A DNA stretch of 64,000 nucleotides. Origin: Bacillus sp. SD088. GTDB taxonomy: Bacteria; Bacillota; Bacilli; Bacillales; Bacillaceae_C. The notes below the pieces were generated by a model, which saw only the letters and a program-made list of their open reading frames with translations, was not told where the DNA came from and made no database searches. The translations under genes were made by a program, and so were the position numbers. Below, one piece after another: positions 8,402 through 17,590 of this stretch (positions within the stretch are counted from its first letter, which is position 1; each line of letters begins with the position of its first letter). The stretch is taken from the NCBI RefSeq assembly GCF_017355205.1, contig NZ_JADIJK010000012.1, positions 102,200 through 166,199 on the forward strand, in the 5' to 3' direction.

Positions 8402-11400
8402 ATGAAGAGTTATTTTCCGACTAAAAGGAATATAAGTCGCGTTCTATCTATGTTGCTCGTTACTGTTATGCTGTTCTCTACATTTGCCTTACATAGAACA
8501 GCTCACGCAGAGGATTCTGAAAAAAAAGTTAATGAGAATACAGCCCCGCCGTTATTAATTACAGAAATTGTTCCTCAATCTACCCGTGTTAATTCTGTCG
8601 ACGGCTTTGAGTTTATTGAGGTTTACAACAATACCAATCAAGTAATAGACTTTGCGGATTATCAAATTATTTATCGGTATCCTGTAGGACCCGAAGATGA
8701 TGCAGTTTGGACGCCAAATAAGAGAGAAATTCAGATTGAGCCTGGGAAGGCTCTCGTGTTATGGATTGAAAATAGTGGAAATAAGGATACGCCAGTCGCA
8801 GATTTTAATGAAGTTTATGGCAGTGATTTAATTGAAAACGAAAATATTGTAAAAATGCCAGGTGGAATGGCCAATCAAAGAATGCGAGATATTATTATTC
8901 GAACCAACACAGGAGAGGAAGTAGCTGTTGCTCAATATAATAAAGCTACTTTTGATGTTGCGGAAAATTTAGGGATTTTCTATCAGTATCCGCAAGATGG
9001 TTCTAATCAGATGGTAAAGGTGAGTGCAGCTGAGAAATTGGGTACTCCTGGAATTGTTGAGAGTGAGTTAGTACCTGAGAATCCTGTGATAATTGACCCT
9101 GAACAAGCTCCTCGGGTGGAAAATCAGACAAAGTCTCAACAACCGATTGATCATGTTCAAGTAGTTGCTGAAGCTGAGGATGATTTTCTTATCACAACTA
9201 TGACCTTATTTTATAAAGGGAAAGAAGACAAGGAATATCATTCTCTTCAATTAGAAAAGGATGAACAAGGGACCTATCGTCACCAGATTCCTATCCAACA
9301 TTTAATTGATAAGGAGGAGATAGAATATTATTTAGAGGCTTCTAATGGGTTTAAGCAAACGTCAACGGATAAACATTCTATCACCATTACGGAAGCAGAG
9401 AATAATCAGATACCACCATTATTCATTACTGAGGTAGTTCCAGACTCTTCAAACTTAAATGGAGCGGATGCGTATGAATTTATCGAAGTCTATAATAATA
9501 CGAATCAGCCATTAAATTTCGGAGACTTTCATATTATTTACCGATATCCAACAGGCTCAGAAGCTGTTTGGTTTGAAGGATTGACAGATATTATGATTGA
9601 ACCAGGAAGCCCTCTTGTTCTTTGGGTGGAAAATGGGAAAAATGATGAAGTAACGGTAGCTGATTTTAATGAAAATTATGGAACGGATTTAGAGGAAAAT
9701 GTCGATATTGTCAAAGCACCTGCTGGTGGAGGGATGGCAAACGGGGCTGAACGTGATCTAGTCATTTCAACTAATACTAATGATGAGATCGCGGTAGCAG
9801 GCTATAATAAAGCAACAAATGATGTGTACGAGAATATGGGGATCTTCTATCATTTCCCAATCGGTTCAAATGAACTAATTAAAGTTCGTGACAATGAACC
9901 TGCTACACCAGGAACAGTGGAAGCAGATTTAATTCCAAGAGAATTACAATCTATTGATTCAAACACTGAACCAATCATCCAAAATCAAACCGAGTTAGAA
10001 AGTGCTCAACCAGGGGAAAAGGTGGATATCAGAGCAACAGTAGAGGATGATTTTTTAGTTGCGGATGTGAAGTTGTTCTATAAAGAGGCCGAGGAAGCAG
10101 ATTTTCAATCTGTTTCATTAACAAGTGATGAAGAGACAGGGGTATTTCAATCTACAATTGAATTTGGAAATGATGATCTTCAATATTACTTTGTTGCATC
10201 AAATGGTTTCAATCAGACGAAAACAGAGACCTTCACTTTAGAAAAAGAGAAGATAGTAGAACCTGCTAATCTTCAATCACCAGAAAATCATGCAGCGGAT
10301 TTAGAGACAGATATAGACTTAAGTGTCACGATCCCTAATGAAGAAGAAGCGATGTTAGGTGTACATTTTTATGAAGGCTTATCGATAAACACTGCCCAGG
10401 ATCAGCAAATGAAAATATACAAAAACGCGGTGGATACGGAACCACCGGCAGAAAGAGTACCTGCTGGAGAAACGGAGTTCACTGAGGAAGAATATGAAAT
10501 ATTACGAGATTCGAAGGATGGGAAAATTACAACAGATGCTGAAGGCGAATTCCCATACCATCGCTTTGAGATCCCGTTAGATGAGGTTTCGTTACAACAA
10601 AACGAAGTGGAGATCGTGTGGCAAGGTTCCTCCCTTGAGGGAAGAAAAGTAACGATGTATGCTTGGAATTTCGATTCGAGTAAATGGGAGATTGTCGATT
10701 TCCTTGTTGCGGATTCCGAAGAAAACTTTTCTTTAAAAGGGGAAGTGCGTATAGAGAATTATGTACATGATGGAGTCATCAATGTGCTTGTACAGGATGA
10801 AATTCCACCAAGAGAGGAGTATGACTACAGTTTTGTCTGGTTATCTGATACGCAATTTTACACAGAAGTATTCCCAGAACTGTATGAATCGCAGGTGAAT
10901 TGGATTGCAGACAAAAAAGATGAGCTGAATATTGAATATGTCTTCCATACAGGAGATATTGTTAATACCTATAATCAAATGTATCAATGGGAATTTGCTG
11001 ATCAATATATGAAGATATTAGAGGACGCAGATGTCCCGTATGGTGTTTTAGCGGGAAATCATGATATTCAATTACGTCCAAAATTTGATTATACAAATTA
11101 CTATACTTATTTTGGAGAAGATCGATTCCTACATCAACCATACTATGGCGGTTCTTATCAAAATAACCGTGGGCATTATGATTTAATTTCTTCACATGGT
11201 ATGGATTATATAATGGTCTATATGGGATGGCAACCAGATGAGAATGGGATTAAGTGGATGAATGATGTGTTAGCGCAATATCCTGATCGTTTTGCTGTTT
11301 TAAATTTTCATGAATATTTGAATGGGAATGGAGAACGTTCAAATATTGGAGAACGTATTTACCAAGATGTAGTGTTACCAAATGAAAATGTAAAGCTCGT

Positions 11401-12175
11401 CCTTGGTGGCCATTATCATGGAAGTGAAGTGCTCCTGAAAAACGCTTCTCAACCTATTCGAGTGTTATCGACTGAAGTGGATGATAATGAGGATGGGACG
11501 CCTAATCGGGTTGTTCATCAATTATTGGGGAATTTCCAAGATGCGAATCGCGGCGGTGATGGATATATGAATGTGATGAATATAGACATGGAAAGGGATA
11601 AAATCTATGTCAATACGTATTCACCAACACTCGATGACTATGACTTATTTCCACCATACACCCTGGAACTTGATTTAGAGCCAATGACGAAGCGTGTATC
11701 AACAAACTATTTAGCGATCAATGCCTATGTAGATCAAAAGATCGATACAGTCAGTAAAAGGTTTGTAGATGATGAGTTGCTAACCGTTCCATGGAATAAT
11801 TTGGACGAAAATAAGACTTATTATTGGTACACAACGATTGAGAATGAAGAAGGAGAAAAAGCAAGATCTACAATGTGGAGCTTCTCTACCGGGATGCAAG
11901 AGGAAACAGTGAGTATTGGTGACGTCCGTATACTTCTTGATGAATTCATTGCGGATAATAAAGTCAGAAAGCCACTAAGTAATCAATTAGCCAACACATT
12001 AAGACAGGCAGAGCATCATAAGCAAAAAGAACATAAAAAACAAGCGATTAAGTTTTTGAAAAAGTGCTTAGATACATTAGACAAGCAACAAATGCAAAAA
12101 GATATTGCGCCCGAAGCAAAAGATACCCTTCAACAGCAGGTACAAGAGCTGGTAAATGAGTGGGAAAAGGGATAA
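8402..12175 (+). CDS. Secreted multidomain protein: two lamin-tail-like domains, metallophosphoesterase, FIMAH-like C-terminus
   Basis: A 1257-residue exported protein with a signal peptide ending near AHA (residue 36). Residues 50-200 and 335-485 are two closely related lamin-tail-like domains (LLITEIVPQS, FEFIEVYNNT). Each is followed by an Ig-like module that contains a DDFL(I/V) segment. A calcineurin-type phosphoesterase spans about 805-1070, with metal motifs WLSDTQ, HTGDIVN, AGNHD and GGHYHGS. The last 85 residues (LLDEFIADNKVRKPLSNQL) resemble FIMAH domains, which often end secreted hydrolases. It probably releases phosphate from an extracellular or wall substrate. No LPXTG motif or membrane anchor is visible. 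The gene is followed by repeat copy B and is not in an operon. Confidence 0.88.
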   Translation: MKSYFPTKRNISRVLSMLLVTVMLFSTFALHRTAHAEDSEKKVNENTAPPLLITEIVPQSTRVNSVDGFEFIEVYNNTNQVIDFADYQIIYRYPVGPEDDAVWTPNKREIQIEPGKALVLWIENSGNKDTPVADFNEVYGSDLIENENIVKMPGGMANQRMRDIIIRTNTGEEVAVAQYNKATFDVAENLGIFYQYPQDGSNQMVKVSAAEKLGTPGIVESELVPENPVIIDPEQAPRVENQTKSQQPIDHVQVVAEAEDDFLITTMTLFYKGKEDKEYHSLQLEKDEQGTYRHQIPIQHLIDKEEIEYYLEASNGFKQTSTDKHSITITEAENNQIPPLFITEVVPDSSNLNGADAYEFIEVYNNTNQPLNFGDFHIIYRYPTGSEAVWFEGLTDIMIEPGSPLVLWVENGKNDEVTVADFNENYGTDLEENVDIVKAPAGGGMANGAERDLVISTNTNDEIAVAGYNKATNDVYENMGIFYHFPIGSNELIKVRDNEPATPGTVEADLIPRELQSIDSNTEPIIQNQTELESAQPGEKVDIRATVEDDFLVADVKLFYKEAEEADFQSVSLTSDEETGVFQSTIEFGNDDLQYYFVASNGFNQTKTETFTLEKEKIVEPANLQSPENHAADLETDIDLSVTIPNEEEAMLGVHFYEGLSINTAQDQQMKIYKNAVDTEPPAERVPAGETEFTEEEYEILRDSKDGKITTDAEGEFPYHRFEIPLDEVSLQQNEVEIVWQGSSLEGRKVTMYAWNFDSSKWEIVDFLVADSEENFSLKGEVRIENYVHDGVINVLVQDEIPPREEYDYSFVWLSDTQFYTEVFPELYESQVNWIADKKDELNIEYVFHTGDIVNTYNQMYQWEFADQYMKILEDADVPYGVLAGNHDIQLRPKFDYTNYYTYFGEDRFLHQPYYGGSYQNNRGHYDLISSHGMDYIMVYMGWQPDENGIKWMNDVLAQYPDRFAVLNFHEYLNGNGERSNIGERIYQDVVLPNENVKLVLGGHYHGSEVLLKNASQPIRVLSTEVDDNEDGTPNRVVHQLLGNFQDANRGGDGYMNVMNIDMERDKIYVNTYSPTLDDYDLFPPYTLELDLEPMTKRVSTNYLAINAYVDQKIDTVSKRFVDDELLTVPWNNLDENKTYYWYTTIENEEGEKARSTMWSFSTGMQEETVSIGDVRILLDEFIADNKVRKPLSNQLANTLRQAEHHKQKEHKKQAIKFLKKCLDTLDKQQMQKDIAPEAKDTLQQQVQELVNEWEKG

Positions 12176-12185
12176 AAAAATAGAA

Positions 12186-12380
12186 GAGGCTGAGACATAA
12201 GTATTTTCACCAAAGAGAAAACGAATGATAAGGATGCATATGCCCTCGCTCCGGGAATATACTTTGCTTTCCGAGGGCGAGTGGCAAGCCTCACTTCTCT
12301 CAGAAGTCTATGGATATTCCTCTGCTAAGATAATGCATCGTTCGTTCTTGAAGTTTAACGTTTTACTTATGTCCCAGCTT
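12186..12380 (+). repeat. Interspersed repeat family 1, copy B
   Basis: Ends are GAGGCTGAGACATAAG and CTTATGTCCCAGC, which form an inverted pair. The interior has TTTTCACCAAAGAGAAAACGAA and TGGATATTCC like copy A, and it is in the same orientation as A. It fills the gap between the phosphoesterase gene and the hscC pseudogene. Confidence 0.85.
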
Positions 12381-12383
12381 TTT

Positions 12384-13513
12384 TTAGTTGTCCACTAAAT
12401 TGTTCTTCCATTTTATCTTTAATAACGGTGATTTAGTACCACCTAATAAACCAAAAATCGCAGATAATCCATATTTAGCATAATGATTATGATTGCTGTC
12501 CTCGGCTTTAAAATAGTTGCCTAAATGAAAGGCAGTAAAATATTCATTCCAAGTTGAATAAGACTCTTGCGAGAGTTGGGCAGCTTTGATCATCAGTGCT
12601 TTTGCCTCATCTTTCGTTAAATACCCGAGTCTCCTTCCAACTCGACATAGATAGCCCAGGCCCAATCAACTGCCGCAAAAAGCATGTTCAATGGGATAAC
12701 GAAGTCGTAGAAGTAGCTGTTGCGAAAGTTTTTCAAACTCTGCTTTTTTGATCTTTGTTTCAAAAGTTTCTCCATTAATAGTGACGCTCATTGTCCCGAT
12801 TAAAGATTCACAAAGTGAAAGTTTGCAGCGTTCCGCTTGCGTATTGAGTAGTGATTTTGTCTTTGGATCTAAGTGATCTTGCTCTAATTGATGCCGTTCA
12901 ATAAAATGGGAGATTAACAGCTTTGTAAAGTCTTCCCCACCCAAATAATTATCGCCTGCGATTGATTGTACCTCGATAATCCCCTCAAATAATTCGAGGA
13001 TAGAGACATCGAACGTCCCTCCACCTAAATCAAAAACTAAAAATTTTGTCTCGGGTTCTTTTTGGTTTAACCCATAGGCAAGAGCAGCTGCAGTAGGCTC
13101 ACTAATTAATCTATCCACTTCCAGACCAGCTAATTCAGCTGCCCTTTTGGTTGCCTTTCGTTGCGTATCATTGAAATAAGCAGGAACACTGATTACAGCA
13201 TTTGTGATGGATTCTTGTAAATAGGTCTCTGCATCAGCCTTTAGTGATTTGATAACAAAGGATGAAAGCTCCTCTGAAGAAAAATGGTGGGAAGCTAGTG
13301 AGTAGACTTTATCTGTTCCCATAAATCGTTTAAAGATGGCTGTTGTCTGCTCAGGATGTGTAACAAGTCTTTCCTTTGCAACCTGCCCAATTAGTATTTC
13401 TCTGAGGGAGTCAGATATTGATCTAACACGTTGGGAATGGGACGAGGCTTATCTTGATCCCAATATGCAACTAAACTATTGGTCGTACCTAAATCAATTC
13501 CAATTGTCGTCAT
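12384..13513 (-). pseudogene. hscC: Hsp70 family (HscC-type) gene fused by deletion to a DUF1266 remnant, with frameshifts
   Basis: The minus-strand start at 13513 encodes MTTIGIDLGTTNSLVAYW, the Hsp70 phosphate-1 loop of HscC, but this frame stops after LTPSEKY. The other frame continues as [20 protein letters not shown] and runs through the ATPase domain ([33 protein letters not shown]) to a TGA at 12666-12668. Relative to E. coli HscC about eight residues are missing at the first shift, and everything after RLRYPIEHA is absent, including the third ATPase segment and the substrate-binding domain. What follows at once is the C-terminal part of a DUF1266-like protein (RRLGYLTKDEAKAL, YSTWNEYFTAFHLG), whose start seems to lie in another frame (VDWAWAIY). 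The locus is probably dead. Confidence 0.85.
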
Positions 13514-13703
13514 GGAAAAAATCCTTCTTCTCCTTCAAAGGTATTTTACTATAATTGGAAAAAGAGGGAAATGAAAATAGTTGAAATGGAGCTATCTAAT
13601 AGGTCTTCAACAACGAAGAGGCCAGAATACAACAATTTTGAGATAATCAGATTGTTTGAAGCGATGCCCTTGCATTCCAGAATAAAGTCGGTTATTATGT
13701 AAT

Positions 13704-13717
13704 TGATCAATCAATAA
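13704..13717. promoter_or_regulatory. Putative TetR operator upstream of the tetR gene
   Basis: TGATCAATCAATAA is the exact reverse complement of the 14-mer at 14410-14423 in front of the NmrA-like gene. It lies 25 bp upstream of the tetR start. Sharing of one site by both promoters suggests autoregulation and control of the neighbour by the TetR protein. Confidence 0.55.
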
Positions 13718-13741
13718 TTAACTATAAGCAGGTGTTTACGT

Positions 13742-14251
13742 ATGGTTAGGCCAAAAAAGGAAAATCGTAAAGAAGATATTCTTGAGGCGGGGTTGGAAGT
13801 TTTTGCGAAAAGAGGTTATTACAATACAACCACCGCACTCATTGCAGAAAAAGCGGGCATATCTCAACCTTATGTCTTTAAATTCTTTAAAACAAAAGAA
13901 GAGCTGTTTATCGCAGCTTTAGATAGAGCATTTGACCGAATCCTGCAAACCTTTGAAAATGTAGAGGCCAGCCAAGAATCTTTGGTCACCAAAATGATTG
14001 CCGCATATGAAGAGTTATCTGAATCAAATCCTAATGAAGTTTCGTTACAGGTTATCGGTTTTTCAGTAACGGAAGAGGCAGTACAACAATCTATAAGGAA
14101 AGGCTTATCACGTATTAGAAATTACACACTAGAAAGGTTTCAGGCTGCAGGAATTCCAAATGCTAATAGAGAAGTAACGACTTTTTTGGCAAGAGGCATA
14201 CTCTGTAATATTTCCTTTTTCATAGATTTACCTGAACTTATTGACGGTTAA
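13742..14251 (+). CDS. TetR/AcrR family transcriptional regulator
   Basis: A DNA-binding repressor of 169 residues, somewhat shorter than the usual 190-200. The N-terminal HTH (residues about 10-55) has the canonical form, including TTTALIAEKAGISQPYVFKFFKTKEELF. The C-terminal ligand-binding part is diverse and does not reveal an effector. Its likely target is the downstream NmrA-like reductase gene, since an identical 14-bp site lies upstream of both genes. The two genes are separated by repeat copy C, so they are probably transcribed separately. Confidence 0.9.
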   Translation: MVRPKKENRKEDILEAGLEVFAKRGYYNTTTALIAEKAGISQPYVFKFFKTKEELFIAALDRAFDRILQTFENVEASQESLVTKMIAAYEELSESNPNEVSLQVIGFSVTEEAVQQSIRKGLSRIRNYTLERFQAAGIPNANREVTTFLARGILCNISFFIDLPELIDG

Positions 14252-14254
14252 TAA

Positions 14255-14392
14255 GAGGCTGGGACAAAACTAAAATGTTAAGCTCTCAAGACGAACAATG
14301 TATTACCTTAGCGAAGTATATTTCCGGAGCGGAGGTATATGCACCCTATTAGTTCGTTGTTTCTTTGGAGAGAACAATTTTGTCCCAGCCCC
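14255..14392 (-). repeat. Interspersed repeat family 1, copy C (short form)
   Basis: Near-perfect terminal inverted repeat GAGGCTGGGACAAAA ... ATTTTGTCCCAGCCCC around a 110-bp interior. It is inverted relative to copy A and lacks the central GC-rich block present in A. It separates the tetR gene from the reductase promoter. Confidence 0.85.
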
Positions 14393-14409
14393 TTTCCATT
14401 CACAATTAT

Positions 14410-14423
14410 TTATTGATTGATCA
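14410..14423. promoter_or_regulatory. Putative TetR operator upstream of the NmrA-like gene
   Basis: TTATTGATTGATCA, identical in inverted orientation to the site at 13704-13717. It lies 23 bp upstream of the ATG at 14446 and just before the ribosome binding site. Confidence 0.55.
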
Positions 14424-14445
14424 CTAAATAAAAAGGAGTGAGATT

Positions 14446-15402
14446 ATGAAAACTGCAATTGTCTTAGGAGCAACTGGTGGAACAGGCCAGGTTATTGTTT
14501 CGGAATTACTGAAGAGACAGATAGAGGTCATTGCTTTCGGGCGTTCTGAAAGTAAATTGAAAACATTAATGGAGGATCACAATTTTGATCAGCTGTTGTC
14601 ATATAAACTGGGCGATATATTTGATTACCAGTCTATTATTACCGCTGCAAAAGATGCGGATATTATATTTCAATGTGCCAACGTTAAATATCAAGAGATG
14701 GAGGGAAAGCTTCATATACTTGGAGAGAGTGTAATGAAAGCAGCAGATACTCTGAAAAAGAAGATCGTAATTATAGATGGTATCTATGTTTATGGGCATC
14801 AAGTTGCAAAGGGAGATGAAAATCATCCACAACAGCCACACACGAAAAAAGGTAAATTACGAGTTGAATTTGAGAAATTAATATTTAGTAACAAATGGGA
14901 GAATGCAAAAGCATTAATTGTAAGATTGCCGGATTATTATGGTGCTACTTCCCAGAATTCCTATTTACAGCCGACATTGGATGGGATGGCTGCCCATAAG
15001 GTTTCTATTTTTATTGGGAATACAAATACACCTAGAGAATATGTATATTTGCCAGATGCAGCTAAGATGATTATAAACATAGCTGAAAATGACGATTCTT
15101 ATGGAGAAAATTGGAATATACCTGGCGCAGGATTGATAGCAGGTAAGGACATTATTCAGATAGCTCGTAAGGTAACTGGTAATCAAAAGCGGGTCATCCC
15201 TTTAAATAAAAGTGCTATTCGTATAATTGGGTTGTTTGATCCGTTTATGAGAGAAGTGGTTGAGATTATGTACCTTACCAAAGAAGGATTTGTTTTGAGT
15301 GGGGAAAAATATGAACAACGTATCGGTCCTATACCAGCAACCCCCTTCAAAAAAGGGCTTGAAGAAACATTACGACTTTTAATGGATAAAATGAAAAATT
15401 AG
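14446..15402 (+). CDS. NAD(P)-dependent epimerase/NmrA-like oxidoreductase
   Basis: A 318-residue Rossmann-fold protein of the atypical/extended SDR class. The N-terminal nucleotide site reads VLGATGGTGQVIVSELL (residues 6-22), and GRSESKL at the end of beta-2 favours NADP. The conserved region IIDGIYVYG corresponds to the Tyr-containing segment of epimerases, but the classical YxxxK is not clear. The substrate is unknown; related proteins reduce or epimerise sugars or quinones. AAGGAG precedes the start. Regulation by the adjacent TetR protein is inferred from the shared 14-bp site. Confidence 0.85.
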   Translation: MKTAIVLGATGGTGQVIVSELLKRQIEVIAFGRSESKLKTLMEDHNFDQLLSYKLGDIFDYQSIITAAKDADIIFQCANVKYQEMEGKLHILGESVMKAADTLKKKIVIIDGIYVYGHQVAKGDENHPQQPHTKKGKLRVEFEKLIFSNKWENAKALIVRLPDYYGATSQNSYLQPTLDGMAAHKVSIFIGNTNTPREYVYLPDAAKMIINIAENDDSYGENWNIPGAGLIAGKDIIQIARKVTGNQKRVIPLNKSAIRIIGLFDPFMREVVEIMYLTKEGFVLSGEKYEQRIGPIPATPFKKGLEETLRLLMDKMKN

Positions 15403-15440
15403 AGGTTCAATGATGGCTCTTCACCGATGTTCTACTTGAA

Positions 15441-15520
15441 CTTGAGCCAAAGAAAGGAAAAAGAACGCCATTCTTTGGCTCAGGTTATTTGCTTGTCGCC
15501 GATAGGCGAGTGCTTGCGCT
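15441..15520. repeat. Hairpin repeat related to the palindrome at 38865-38947
   Basis: Inverted arms TGAGCCAAAGAA (15443-15454) and TTCTTTGGCTCA (15471-15482), then GGTTATTTG and GCCGATAGGCG. The order CTTTG-CTCAGGTTATTTG followed by GCCGAT also occurs in the large inverted repeat at 38865-38947, so both belong to one degenerate family. It could also act as a terminator for the NmrA-like gene. Confidence 0.5.
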
Positions 15521-15561
15521 CAGAATTAGCTAGCTGTAAGCCCTCCAGAATGGAGCTTCAC

Positions 15562-16053
15562 TTATTGATAAAACTCCTCTGGGATTTCGCCCATTTTTCG
15601 TTGATGATATAAAAGCGGTTTTTTATTTGTGCTTAAAATATCTACGACTTCCCCAATAAGAATCGTATGATCTCCAGCTTCTATTGTTTTAAAGGTTTTA
15701 CATTCTAAAACCCCTGCAGTCCCTGAAAGGATGGGGAGCTTCATTTTAGAAAATTCCCATTCACATTGATTAAAGCGATCTATATCCTTACGAGCAAATA
15801 AAGAACAAATATCAGCCTGATCATTTGCTAGCACATTTATCGCAAAATGATCCGCTTGTGTAAAAACAGGATAGGACGAAACCTGTTTATCGATTGACCA
15901 AAGAACCAGTAAAGGATCCAATGAAACAGAGGCGAATGAATTGACAGTTAAACCAAGAGGAGTGTTTTCATGCGTTGTCGTAACAACCGTGACACCCGTT
16001 GGATAATTACCCATAACATCTAAGTAGCGAGCAGTGTTTAAGCTTTTGTCCAT
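15562..16053 (-). CDS. Flavin reductase-like protein (FMN-binding split barrel)
   Basis: A 163-residue protein of the family that supplies reduced FMN to two-component monooxygenases using NAD(P)H. Typical elements are the N-terminal YPTGVTVVTT, GLTVNSFASVSLDPLLVLWSI (flavin binding) and the C-terminal GDHTILIGEV. The monooxygenase partner is not next to it. It is convergent with the NmrA-like gene and appears monocistronic. The exact partner and physiological role cannot be inferred. Confidence 0.9.
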   Translation of the reverse strand: MDKSLNTARYLDVMGNYPTGVTVVTTTHENTPLGLTVNSFASVSLDPLLVLWSIDKQVSSYPVFTQADHFAINVLANDQADICSLFARKDIDRFNQCEWEFSKMKLPILSGTAGVLECKTFKTIEAGDHTILIGEVVDILSTNKKPLLYHQRKMGEIPEEFYQ

Positions 16054-16306
16054 GATTTAACGCACCTTCCAGATTGAATATGAATTATATACCTATATTT
16101 TATGTTCTACTTATGAATGGTTGCTTGTGTTGATTAAATTTCAAAAAGCTGATTGTTTTAGTTGGAATTCGCTTTCCAACATATGTAAAATCTTAAAGGA
16201 TTTATGACCATAATACTAGATTTTAGGCTTACTTCCAAATAGTAGTAATGTTTATACTCCAATTATAATAAACACGATTGGAAAACTTAGATTAAAAGGC
16301 ATACAA
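16054..16306. other. Intergenic region, nothing recognised
   Basis: AT-rich region containing the promoter of the flavin reductase gene (minus strand). No reading frame with a ribosome binding site, no repeat and no convincing structured RNA was seen. Confidence 0.4.
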
Positions 16307-16345
16307 AAAGGAGAGCCCTCATTTTTGTATGGTGAGAACTCTCTT
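16307..16345 (-). terminator. Terminator of the DUF420 gene
   Basis: Stem of GAGAG..CTCA with TGAG..CTCTC (two mismatches) around TTTTTGTATGG, flanked by A-rich sequence at 16303-16311 that gives a T run on the minus strand. Confidence 0.5.
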
Positions 16346-16351
16346 TCCGAT

Positions 16352-16918
16352 TTAATAATACGGGGAAATCATTATATATACGAGCACGCCAGTCAGACTA
16401 ACATATAGCCAAATCGGCATGGTCCAACGGGCAATTTTTCGATGGCGGGCATTTTCCAAATTCCATGCACGAGCTACTGTTGTTAAGGCAAGTGGTACAA
16501 TAGCAGCGGCCAATACAATATGGGTAATAAGTAGGAAGTAATACAAGCCTGCCATAAAGCCTGTTCCACCATAGGAAGTGGAAGGTGATAAATAATGAAA
16601 AGCCACATATGTGATTAGAAATAAAGTTGTTGTCATAAAGGCTGAATAAATAAAGCGACGATGAACGGTAATATTGCGCTTGCGTATAGCAATGAAAGCA
16701 CCTATTAAAAAGATAAAAGTGAAACTGTTAAATATCGCATTAAATAGCGGAAGTAAAGTCACGTCAAAAGCGTCAAAATCCTCTACACCCGGTAATCCAG
16801 AAAGAACTCCAATGATCCCAATTAAAACCGTGGAAATAATAATAATAGCGGGCTTATAATTTCGTTTTTTAGAGCTAAATTGAGATTTAGTCGTGTTTTG
16901 TGTCATTCGATTGTACAC
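16352..16918 (-). CDS. DUF420 membrane protein (YozB/CtaM-like)
   Basis: A 188-residue integral membrane protein with about five helices and a Lys-rich cytosolic start. It matches DUF420: RRFIYSAFMTTTLFLITYVAFHY, LLITHIVLAAAIVPLAL and HRKIARWTMPIW contain the conserved His residues of the family. The Staphylococcus aureus member CtaM is needed for maturation of the aa3-type terminal oxidase, and B. subtilis has YozB. By homology this protein likely helps heme-copper oxidase assembly. No oxidase genes are in the window. Confidence 0.88.
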   Translation of the reverse strand: MYNRMTQNTTKSQFSSKKRNYKPAIIIISTVLIGIIGVLSGLPGVEDFDAFDVTLLPLFNAIFNSFTFIFLIGAFIAIRKRNITVHRRFIYSAFMTTTLFLITYVAFHYLSPSTSYGGTGFMAGLYYFLLITHIVLAAAIVPLALTTVARAWNLENARHRKIARWTMPIWLYVSLTGVLVYIMISPYY

Positions 16919-17176
16919 TCCATTATGATATTGTAAATACCCTCAGCACAAACAATTAGAAAACGAGGGCAATCTCGTCCACTTCAAATAGCCGTTTATG
17001 CTTTAGTTACAACAAATAGTCTACCACATCATTCATTAGTAAACATACATACAGAAGGAAGTTTCACACTCTTTTCATAAATAAAGGACAAAGAAAAATA
17101 AACAGTATCAACAATGATGAACGATGGATGAAAAACGCATACGGGGTAGAAATTATTATAGGGCGAAGATCACGGG

Positions 17177-17317
17177 TTAATGAAGGTTAAGCACTTCGCC
17201 AAGAAGTTTAATGTCATTTAAAATGAATGGCTTTATAGATTCAGGAGATTGATAATATTCCTCCAGCAAACGTCCTAGTTCTCTGATGAAAATTAGGTAT
17301 TCCTCTCTATCTGGCAT
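17177..17317 (-). CDS. Small protein of 46 residues, unknown
   Basis: A short minus-strand frame, MPDREEYLIFIRELG to GEVLNLH, with an upstream GAGGT 7 nt before the ATG at 17317. It is Leu/Ile/Glu-rich and predicted helical, with codon use like its neighbours. It could be a small regulatory or scaffold protein. No known family was recognised. Position downstream of a quiet region and convergence with nothing make it a likely single-gene unit. Confidence 0.55.
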   Translation of the reverse strand: MPDREEYLIFIRELGRLLEEYYQSPESIKPFILNDIKLLGEVLNLH

Positions 17318-17480
17318 TTGCACTACCTCATTTTTATTTGTTTAATTATGAGTATACTGATTAAAACCCTAGAATTCAATTAATAACTGTAATTTTTACA
17401 TAAAATTCCATCTATTTGAGCATTAAGATAGTCTATCTTATAGACTAGAACTTTAGGTTTTATGCTAAGATACTATTTTC

Positions 17481-17506
17481 TTTGTCTCACCCTAGTGTGG
17501 GACAAA
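17481..17506. other. Imperfect inverted repeat
   Basis: TTTGTCTCAC and GTGTGGGACAAA form a hairpin with a short loop just upstream of the promoter of the phosphohexomutase gene. The GGGACAAA arm echoes the ends of repeat family 1, so it may be a solo end of that element or a terminator-like structure. Confidence 0.35.
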
Positions 17507-17531
17507 GGGAGGGAACAGCTTCACGTCTTAA

Positions 17532-17560
17532 TTGACAACATAAAATTGTGTTGATAGAAT
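17532..17560 (+). promoter_or_regulatory. Predicted SigA promoter for the phosphohexomutase gene
   Basis: TTGACA, 17-bp spacer, TAGAAT. It lies 106 bp upstream of the start codon at 17666. Confidence 0.65.
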
Positions 17561-17590
17561 GGAAATTCTCTTAAAATAGTTACATGTTTA

